Origin: Lachnospiraceae bacterium UBA6403
GTDB lineage: Bacteria > Bacillota > Clostridia > Lachnospirales > Lachnospiraceae
NCBI GenBank assembly: GCA_002437435.1
Contig: DJPV01000086.1
Span: 1-18,846 of the forward strand
Direction of reading: 5' to 3'
DNA: 18,846 nt
Shown here: positions 13,332 to 18,846 of the stretch, piece after piece
Numbering within the stretch: the first letter of the stretch is position 1
Layout: every line of letters starts with the position of its first letter
Notes under the pieces: model-generated
Databases searched by the model: none
The model's input: the letters and a program-made list of their open reading frames with translations, nothing else
Told to the model about the DNA's origin: nothing
Translations under genes and position numbers: made by a program

Positions 13332-15461
13332 ATGGACAAGGAACAGGTTCAGGGAACATATAAAGAAACAACACTGGAAGAGGAACAGGAATATTTTGAA
13401 GAGATAGAAAATGAAATGCAGTGTGATCTTCAGACGACACAGGAGAGCATCGACTACCGGAATCAGGCGATCAAAGCGCAGAAGAAATATATGCGTGACA
13501 GCCATGGAGATATGGATGACGAAGAATTCCTGCAAAATATGAACAATGTAAATAATGATACGTTTTTCATTGAGCATGCGGCAAAGCAGGTGGATGTTCT
13601 GGCGCATCAGATTGAGAGCCCGTATTTTGGTAAGATTGCATTTGAGTATCAGGAGGATGGGCAGGTTCTTCCTGTCTATATCGGAACAAATGGCTACTGG
13701 TCGATGGATGAGCAGGATCAGAAGGTCTATGACTGGCGTGCTCCAATCTCATCGATGTATTATGATTATGAGAAGGGCAAGGCATCCTATCAGGCAGCGG
13801 ATAAAGAATATTCCGGTAAGATCGTAGAGAAGAAGCAGTTCGATATCAGCAATGGAAGACTGCATAATGCAGTCGATACCGATGAGAAGATCAATGATAT
13901 GATCCTGCTTGATGCACTGGGAAAGAACAGCGGCACAAAGATGAAATCCGTCGTTGCCACGATACAGAAAGAACAGAATGCACTGATCCGTAATAAGACA
14001 GCTTATAATCTTATCGTGGATGGACGGGCAGGAAGTGGTAAGACAGTAGTTGCAATGCACAGACTGGCATGGCTGCTGTTCAACAATCGTAAGACGATGT
14101 CGGCAGACAATGTTATGATCTTATCACCAAATGGAATTTTTGGAGATTATATTGCGGGAGTATTGCCGGAAGTCGGTGAAGACAATGTGCCGGAGAAGGA
14201 ATTTGATTCTCTGATGGAGGAAATCCTGTTTGTAGATTGTGACTATGAGACAAAGCTGGAACAGGCAGACCGGATCACTACACATCCCGATATGGAAAGT
14301 CCTGAGATGAAGAACATTGCGTGGAAATCATCGATTGCGTTCTATCAGGCATTTAATAAATATCTGGAAGATTATACAGCAAATATCAAGTTTAGGGATT
14401 TCCATTTTGAGAAAACAAAATTTACAAAGGATCAGATCGAGAAGATGTTCTATAACCGTTTTGCCAGATATCCGGTTTATGAGCGTTTTGAGAAGATCGC
14501 ATATTTTATAGCAGACCGGGTAGAGGATGAACAGGATAAGGCATTTACGGATGAGAAGCATCAGAAGATGGAGAACCAGATCGCAAAAGAGATGATCTGT
14601 CAGTATGCGGAGCGCAACCTGATCGAATTATATCAGGATTTTCTTAACAGTCAGGCAGAACGGTATCCGGGTATCGAACAATACCGGAATGAATATGGAA
14701 AGGTGTGCTATGAAGATATTCTGGCGGTATTTTATTTACAGATTTATTTTTATGGATGCAAGTCCTATGATAATATCAGGCATCTCGTGATCGATGAGAT
14801 GCAGGATTACAATATATTTCAGTATGCGGTATTGGATCGTATCTTTAAATGTAAGAAGACGATACTGGGTGACAGTCTGCAGGTACTTTATTATAATCCG
14901 GAGGAAACAGTGCTGGATGTATTGCAGACGGTATTTGTGCCGCATGGAGGAACAGGTGGCTGCCAGATCAGGACGCTGGATACCGCCTATCGTTCCACCT
15001 GTGAGATCACAGAATTCTGTAACAGGATTCTGGAAGCAGATCAGGCATCAGATGAGGCGGAAGCTCATCCACTCAACCGTCATGGCATGGAACCGGTAAC
15101 AGAACATGCGGAGAATATAGAGGATGCGGCCGGATTTATTGCAGAGAAGCTTGATTATGGCGAACTGGATGATTTTGACAATGTAGCGATTCTCTGTGAT
15201 GACGAAGAGCGTGCATTTGCCATGTACAAAGAACTGGAAGAATATGAGCAGGTGACATATCTTACGAATCAGTCGACCGTCTACAATGGCGGTGTGGTTG
15301 TTCTTCCGAAGTTCCTTGCGAAGGGTATGGAATTCGATGCAGTATTTGTTATCAATGAACAGGATGTAATGGAAAACCGGATCAGTCGGCACGCATTTTA
15401 CATTTCCTGTACAAGGGCACTGCATCAGTTATATGTGATCGATATTACAAATGAAACTTGA
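13332..15461 (+). CDS. helD: HelD-type UvrD-like ATPase (RNA polymerase recycling factor)
   Basis: A 709-residue superfamily-1 ATPase. An N-terminal charged coiled-coil (about 1-75) precedes the HelD-specific block PYFGKIAFEYQEDG...VYIGTNGYW...VYDWRAPISSMYYDYE (about 97-150). The motor domain has Walker A GRAGSGKT (231-238, K237), motif II VIDEMQD (D488, E489), LDTAYRS, FLAKGMEFDAVFVIN and a C-terminal YISCTRALHQLYVI. In Bacillus subtilis, HelD uses its two arms to push stalled RNA polymerase off DNA and open the clamp; the same role is likely here. The size is slightly below the B. subtilis protein. It sits after the protease terminator with no strong promoter of its own seen, so it may depend on read-through. 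Other UvrD/Rep-like helicases are a less likely reading because of the DWRAPISS block. Confidence 0.9.
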   Translation: MDKEQVQGTYKETTLEEEQEYFEEIENEMQCDLQTTQESIDYRNQAIKAQKKYMRDSHGDMDDEEFLQNMNNVNNDTFFIEHAAKQVDVLAHQIESPYFGKIAFEYQEDGQVLPVYIGTNGYWSMDEQDQKVYDWRAPISSMYYDYEKGKASYQAADKEYSGKIVEKKQFDISNGRLHNAVDTDEKINDMILLDALGKNSGTKMKSVVATIQKEQNALIRNKTAYNLIVDGRAGSGKTVVAMHRLAWLLFNNRKTMSADNVMILSPNGIFGDYIAGVLPEVGEDNVPEKEFDSLMEEILFVDCDYETKLEQADRITTHPDMESPEMKNIAWKSSIAFYQAFNKYLEDYTANIKFRDFHFEKTKFTKDQIEKMFYNRFARYPVYERFEKIAYFIADRVEDEQDKAFTDEKHQKMENQIAKEMICQYAERNLIELYQDFLNSQAERYPGIEQYRNEYGKVCYEDILAVFYLQIYFYGCKSYDNIRHLVIDEMQDYNIFQYAVLDRIFKCKKTILGDSLQVLYYNPEETVLDVLQTVFVPHGGTGGCQIRTLDTAYRSTCEITEFCNRILEADQASDEAEAHPLNRHGMEPVTEHAENIEDAAGFIAEKLDYGELDDFDNVAILCDDEERAFAMYKELEEYEQVTYLTNQSTVYNGGVVVLPKFLAKGMEFDAVFVINEQDVMENRISRHAFYISCTRALHQLYVIDITNET

Positions 15462-15548
15462 TTATTTTAAGTTTAAACTGCTGTAAATATACATTATCAA
15501 GATAAAACACTTGAAAATATCATTTTTGATGGTCTTTGAGTTGAGATA

Positions 15549-15577
15549 TTGACGTATAAATGCAGGAGGACTAGAAT
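15549..15577 (+). promoter_or_regulatory. Sigma-A promoter of gdhA
   Basis: TTGACG (15549-15554), 17-nt spacer and TAGAAT (15572-15577). The predicted start near 15584 gives an 80-nt leader whose first 48 nt form the hairpin at 15583-15631. Confidence 0.75.
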
Positions 15578-15582
15578 GCCTC

Positions 15583-15631
15583 TTGTCAAAAGGTTTATCC
15601 CTTACAGGTAACACCGGATAACTCGTGACAA
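15583..15631 (+). promoter_or_regulatory. Structured 5' leader of gdhA
   Basis: An outer stem TTGTCA (15583-15588) with TGACAA (15626-15631) encloses GTTTATCC (15593-15600) with GGATAAC (15616-15622, one bulged T). The fold begins at or next to the predicted transcription start and ends about 20 nt before the ribosome site GAGGAG, so it does not cover the site. It might stabilise the mRNA 5' end or sense a ligand; no known riboswitch class was recognised. Confidence 0.4.
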
Positions 15632-15662
15632 TAAAATATTTGTTAAACGAGGAGATACGAAG

Positions 15663-16919
15663 ATGAGCAGACAGTACGACCCATATGAGAATGTGGTAGC
15701 AGTGATGGAAGAAGCCATGAACATTGGCGGAATTGACAAGAGGATGTTTGAGATCATCAAGAATCCACAGCGTGAGACTAAGGTTTACCTTCCTGTGGAG
15801 ATGGATGACGGAAGTGTTAAGGTATTTGAAGGATACAGAGTCCAGCATTCAAATATCAGAGGACCATTCAAAGGAGGTATACGTTATCACAAGGACGTAT
15901 CTCTGAATGAAGTCAAAGCACTTGCAACATGGATGTCATTAAAATGTGCAGTGGCAAATATACCATTCGGGGGAGCAAAGGGTGGCATCAAAGTAGATCC
16001 GGCTACACTTTCCAGACGGGAATTGTGTGCATTGACGAGAAGATATACCTATGCGATCGAGCCGATCATCGGAGCAGACACCGATATACCTGCCCCTGAT
16101 GTGAATACAAATGCACAGATCATGACATGGGTGTTAGATACATACAGTCAGTTAAAAGGAAAGCCTTGTCCCGGCGTTGTGACAGGTAAACCACTGGAGC
16201 TTGGCGGTTCCAAAGGAAGACCGTCAGCAACCGGACGTGGAGTTGTGATCAGTACCAAGCTGCTTCTTGCAGAGGATGGCAAGATGTTAGAAGGTACTAA
16301 GGTTGCAATTCAGGGATGTGGTAATGTTGGCGGCAATACAGCCAGAATATTTGGTCACAGAGGTGCAGTTGTTGTAGCGATCAGTGATGTGTCAGGTGGA
16401 ATCTATAAGGAGACAGGACTGGATGCAGATAAGGTAACAGCTTATGTAGAAGCCGGTGGTCTGCTTGCGGACTATCAGGAAGATGGGATTGCACATATTT
16501 CAAATACAGATATTCTTACCTGTGATTGTGATGTGCTGGTTCCGGCTGCACTTGAAAATCAGATCACAAAAGAGGTCGCAGAGAAGTTAAAATGTTCTTA
16601 TATCGTTGAGGGGGCAAATGGACCGACGGCAGCAGATGCAGATCCGATCCTTGCGGAAAGAGGCATCAAGCTTGTGCCGGATATTTTTGCAAACAGCGGC
16701 GGTGTTATTGTTTCTTATTTTGAATGGGTACAGAACATTCAGGAAATGACATGGGAAAAGCCACAGGTAAATGAGATGCTTGAAACGATCATGACGAAGG
16801 CATTTGGAGAGATTGTAGAGGAGAGCAAAAAGAGTCATTGTACTTTGCGGATGGCAGCCTATATCATTGCCTTAAAACGACTGATCCATACGGAAGAGAT
16901 CAAGGGTATATTCCCGTAA
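15663..16919 (+). CDS. gdhA: Glutamate dehydrogenase
   Basis: A 418-residue cytoplasmic enzyme for L-glutamate + NAD(P) + water = 2-oxoglutarate + ammonia + NAD(P)H. The substrate domain has the catalytic lysine K106 in PFGGAKGGIKVDP, a second conserved lysine in KCAVANIP, and D146 in PAPDVNTNAQ. The loop GGSKGRPSATGRGV joins to a Rossmann fold with GCGNVGGNTARIFG and VVVAISDVSGG (acidic residue after the second strand). VEGANGPTAADAD, PDIFANSGGVIVSYFEWVQN and AAYIIALKRL are also family hallmarks. The roughly 420-residue length fits the hexameric NAD-preferring RocG/GudB-like group rather than the 450-residue NADP biosynthetic group, so a catabolic role is likely; cofactor is inferred. It has its own promoter and leader, and an Lrp-type gene follows beyond a terminator. 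Confidence 0.96.
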   Translation: MSRQYDPYENVVAVMEEAMNIGGIDKRMFEIIKNPQRETKVYLPVEMDDGSVKVFEGYRVQHSNIRGPFKGGIRYHKDVSLNEVKALATWMSLKCAVANIPFGGAKGGIKVDPATLSRRELCALTRRYTYAIEPIIGADTDIPAPDVNTNAQIMTWVLDTYSQLKGKPCPGVVTGKPLELGGSKGRPSATGRGVVISTKLLLAEDGKMLEGTKVAIQGCGNVGGNTARIFGHRGAVVVAISDVSGGIYKETGLDADKVTAYVEAGGLLADYQEDGIAHISNTDILTCDCDVLVPAALENQITKEVAEKLKCSYIVEGANGPTAADADPILAERGIKLVPDIFANSGGVIVSYFEWVQNIQEMTWEKPQVNEMLETIMTKAFGEIVEESKKSHCTLRMAAYIIALKRLIHTEEIKGIFP

Positions 16920-16962
16920 AATATACAGATATAATACTACATGGTATTTTTAGTGCTGGATT

Positions 16963-16997
16963 TATCCTGTTATTAGTAGTAAAATACAGACAGGATA
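16963..16997. promoter_or_regulatory. Inverted repeat between gdhA and the Lrp gene
   Basis: TATCCTG (16963-16969) and CAGGATA (16991-16997) are perfect inverted arms with a 21-nt spacer containing TAGTAGTAAAATAC. The spacing fits either a weak RNA hairpin or two half-sites of a DNA-binding protein such as the neighbouring Lrp-type regulator. No T-run follows, so it is not a standard terminator. Confidence 0.3.
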
Positions 16998-17025
16998 GAT
17001 AGAAGTACATTGATATCAGAAATAT

Positions 17026-17063
17026 GAAAAGGATGTCCTTCTCAGATGAAGGATGTCCTTTTT
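17026..17063 (+). terminator. Intrinsic terminator between gdhA and the Lrp gene
   Basis: GAAAAGGATGTCCTT (17026-17040) pairs with AAGGATGTCCTTTTTC (17049-17064), including two central G-U pairs, round an 8-nt loop, and ends in a T5 run. The arms are also direct repeats of AAGGATGTCCTT because each arm is itself nearly palindromic. Confidence 0.8.
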
Positions 17064-17121
17064 CTATACCAAAGTTTCTATATAAATGAAGGTATCTGGA
17101 AGATGAGATGTATAAGAAAAT

Positions 17122-17127
17122 GGAGAG
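17122..17127 (+). promoter_or_regulatory. Ribosome binding site favouring the ATG at 17135
   Basis: GGAGAG lies 7 nt before ATG 17135. Two in-frame ATGs further up (17108 and 17120) have weaker sites (GGAAG at 17098 for the first, too close at 5 nt), so 17135 is preferred, though 17108 stays possible. Confidence 0.5.
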
Positions 17128-17134
17128 TAAAACT

Positions 17135-17623
17135 ATGCGTGAAGTAAAAGAGACAGCTTACTGTCTGGATGAAGTCGATCAGAAAATCCTGGAACTGTTA
17201 GAGAAGGATGCCCGTATGTCTTTAAAGGATATTGCAGAATGTGTGTTCCTGTCATCAACAGCAGTATCTACAAGAATAGAGCGGTTAAAGGAAGCAGGGG
17301 TAATTGAGGGCTTTCAGGTACAGATCAATCCGATCGCACTGGGATATTATACAAAAGCATTTATTAATTTAGAGGTAGAGCCGAACGACAAACAGGACTT
17401 TTATCCATTTATCAAGAACTGCAAAAATGTTGTGGAATGTAATTGTGTGACCGGTGACTATTCCATGCTGATCGAGGTTATCTTTGAGACAACGATGGCA
17501 CTGGATCTGTTTATCGGTGAATTGCAAAGATTTGGAAAAACAAAGACGTTGATTGCATTCTCGACCTCTGTAGAACACAGAAATATCTATTGGAAGAAAG
17601 AAGAACAGGAATCGAATACATAA
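17135..17623 (+). CDS. Lrp/AsnC family transcriptional regulator
   Basis: A 162-residue DNA-binding protein (171 if started at 17108). The N-terminal winged helix-turn-helix reads LDEVDQKILELLEKDARMSL, then KDIAECVFLSSTAVSTRIER and LKEAGVIEGFQVQINPIALG, the canonical AsnC/Lrp pattern. The C-terminal RAM domain (about 80-150) has AFINLEVE, VTGDYSMLIEVIFE and ELQRFGKTKTLIAFS; the GDYSMLI segment usually lies at the effector-binding dimer interface. Such regulators bind amino acids and control their metabolism or transport. Its place 188-215 nt downstream of gdhA makes glutamate or ammonia metabolism a reasonable guess for its targets, but no site match was shown. No clear sigma-A promoter was found after the terminator at 17063. 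Confidence 0.93.
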   Translation: MREVKETAYCLDEVDQKILELLEKDARMSLKDIAECVFLSSTAVSTRIERLKEAGVIEGFQVQINPIALGYYTKAFINLEVEPNDKQDFYPFIKNCKNVVECNCVTGDYSMLIEVIFETTMALDLFIGELQRFGKTKTLIAFSTSVEHRNIYWKKEEQESNT

Positions 17624-17708
17624 ATTTTTTTAGGAAGCGGATACTAACGAAACAGGTAAGGACGGAATAACTGTCTGCTGATTGAAAAGATGGGTGTTGG
17701 TTTTATTA

Positions 17709-17736
17709 TTGACCATGAATCATGATCTCATAATGA
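17709..17736 (+). promoter_or_regulatory. Possible promoter of the hydrolase gene
   Basis: TTGACC (17709-17714) is a good -35 box; after 16 nt TAATGA (17731-17736) is only a fair -10 box. The spacer holds the palindrome ATCATGAT, and ATGATCT occurs twice 11 nt apart, which could mark a regulator site. The ribosome site GGGAGG lies about 7 nt before the ATG at 17767. Confidence 0.35.
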
Positions 17737-17766
17737 TCTGACAAATGGAAGAATGGGAGGCTGCTT

Positions 17767-18777
17767 ATGAAACAGAACGTAAAGAAGAAAGAAACATATA
17801 TTCCATCATCTAATGGAAGAGATAAATTACATGTCATCGTCTGGATTCCACAGGGCGAGATCAAGGCGATGCTTCAGATCTCCCATGGCATGATAGAGGA
17901 TATGGAGCGTTATGACCATTTTGCAAGATTTATGGCTGCCAGAGGAATTCTGGTATGTGGAAATGACCATCTGGGGCATGGACTGACAGCAAGAAATAAA
18001 TCGGAGATGGGTTACATGTATGCTTATGATGCCAGTAAGACGATGGCGGCAGATGTGCATCGTGTGACCAGATGCATAAAGCGGGCGTACCCGGATCTTC
18101 CATATTTCCTCATGGGACACAGCATGGGATCATTTATCGCGAGAAGATATATGTGTGAATATGCAAATGATCCAAAGTATCCTGCAAAGCTGCAGAAAAA
18201 TGCCAGCATAGATGGCTTTATCTGTATGGGCACGGGCGGACATCCGAAGTTCATGCTGAAGATCGGAGAGGCGGTAGCCGGAGTTGAGAGTATGCTCCGT
18301 GGTGAGAAACATAGAAGCAAATTATTGCAGGTGCTGGCATTTGGTACTTACTTTTTCGGTATTCCAAAAATGACGATCATGAACGGCGAGAAACGGAAAC
18401 GAACCGTGAAAGACTGGCTGAGCAGAGACTATGCTCAGGTTGACAAATATATGGCAGACCCGATGTATGACTATACCTTTACGGTAAAGGGCTACAAGAC
18501 ATTATTTAAAACATTGGAATTTATCCAGGATGAGGATAATCTGGCGAATGTGCCAAAGAATATGCCGGTATTATTTATATCAGGAAGCAAAGATCCTGTC
18601 GGACACTACGGTCTGGACGTGAAACTCTTATACCACAAATACAGCAAATATATCACGGACGATGTCAAATGCATCCTGTATAAGGATGCACGTCATGAAG
18701 TCATAAATGAGATCAACAACATTCAGGCATATTACGATATCTATAACTGGATCGACCTGCACACCATAGGGGTGTAA
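17767..18777 (+). CDS. Alpha/beta hydrolase (serine aminopeptidase S33 / monoacylglycerol-lipase-like)
   Basis: A 336-residue cytoplasmic hydrolase of the Hydrolase_4 type. The start of the fold has ISHGMIEDMERYDHFARFMA and VCGNDHLGHGLT, typical of lysophospholipase/monoglyceride lipase homologues. The triad is visible: nucleophile S119 in FLMGHSMGS, acid D276 in FISGSKDPVG and H310 in YKDARHEVINE. A cap region with many basic residues (about 170-230) sits between strands. There is no signal peptide. The substrate is probably a small acyl ester such as a monoacylglycerol or lysolipid; this cannot be proved from sequence. It follows the Lrp gene by 143 nt, starts with the strong site GGGAGG, and may have its own promoter. 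No terminator is seen before the window ends at 18846, so a downstream partner is possible. Confidence 0.92.
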   Translation: MKQNVKKKETYIPSSNGRDKLHVIVWIPQGEIKAMLQISHGMIEDMERYDHFARFMAARGILVCGNDHLGHGLTARNKSEMGYMYAYDASKTMAADVHRVTRCIKRAYPDLPYFLMGHSMGSFIARRYMCEYANDPKYPAKLQKNASIDGFICMGTGGHPKFMLKIGEAVAGVESMLRGEKHRSKLLQVLAFGTYFFGIPKMTIMNGEKRKRTVKDWLSRDYAQVDKYMADPMYDYTFTVKGYKTLFKTLEFIQDEDNLANVPKNMPVLFISGSKDPVGHYGLDVKLLYHKYSKYITDDVKCILYKDARHEVINEINNIQAYYDIYNWIDLHTIGV

Positions 18778-18846
18778 GGACGGAAGGACGGAAACACATT
18801 TTAGTAATAAAAACAGGGCATATCTGTAAAATACGCATGACTACCC

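Noticed and set aside
15462..15548. Terminator for helD around the palindrome AGTTTAAACT (15470-15479)
   Set aside because: The stem is entirely A/T apart from two G-C pairs, and no T-run follows; evidence is too weak.
1..18846. CRISPR array, tRNA or rRNA gene
   Set aside because: No regularly spaced repeats, no cloverleaf with a GTTCRA-like arm in intergenic DNA and no conserved rRNA segments were seen.

Overview
The window reads as chromosomal DNA of a low-to-moderate GC anaerobic Firmicute, most likely a gut member of the Lachnospiraceae. The clues are protein families (a BspA-type leucine-rich-repeat surface protein, an iron-sulfur two-subunit L-serine dehydratase, an NAD-type glutamate dehydrogenase, HelD), Gram-positive AGGAGG-like ribosome sites and many U-tailed intrinsic terminators. 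It holds 14 well supported protein genes, the first cut by the window edge. I see no rRNA, tRNA, CRISPR array, transposase or phage gene.

Layout. 1-907: C-terminal part of a secreted proline-linker/LRR surface protein. 908-2616: structured leader candidate, then sdaAB-sdaAA (serine to pyruvate and ammonia). 2660-4734: an AAA/DUF4143 ATPase with its own strong promoter, followed closely by a histidine-phosphatase gene and an intrinsic terminator. 4887-8210: a consensus promoter with an operator-like inverted repeat over the -10 box, an ABC ATPase, a 751-residue FtsX-like permease and a terminator. 8320-9645: UraA-type nucleobase permease. 9646-10265: a convergent intergenic region filled by two very long hairpins. 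10266-10691, minus strand: SlyD/FKBP-type prolyl isomerase. 10795-13318: secreted S8 (subtilisin) protease with three C-terminal modules and terminator. 13332-15461: HelD-type RNA polymerase recycling motor. 15549-16919: promoter, structured leader and glutamate dehydrogenase. 17026-17623: terminator and an Lrp/AsnC regulator. 17767-18777: alpha/beta hydrolase.

How the genes fit together. Serine dehydratase and glutamate dehydrogenase both release ammonia from amino acids, and the Lrp-type regulator directly downstream of gdhA is a plausible sensor of that supply. The secreted protease could furnish peptides, and it shares an extracellular domain type with the surface protein at the left edge. 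The ABC pair looks like a self-contained export or peptide-resistance unit. These links are inferences from gene order and family knowledge.

The most unusual content is the pair of hairpin elements, 9652-9872 and 10033-10259. Each starts a few bases after the stop codon of one of two convergent genes, each is self-complementary over about 220 nt, and both share a 33-nt apical core (29 of 33 identical) in the same orientation relative to the upstream gene. Differences in the core include paired changes that keep base pairing, while the long arms are unrelated in sequence between copies. Both contain a T6AT tract after the long stem. I read this as a probably undescribed family of structured 3'-UTR/terminator-associated repeats. 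Two further candidate RNA leaders lie ahead of sdaAB and gdhA.
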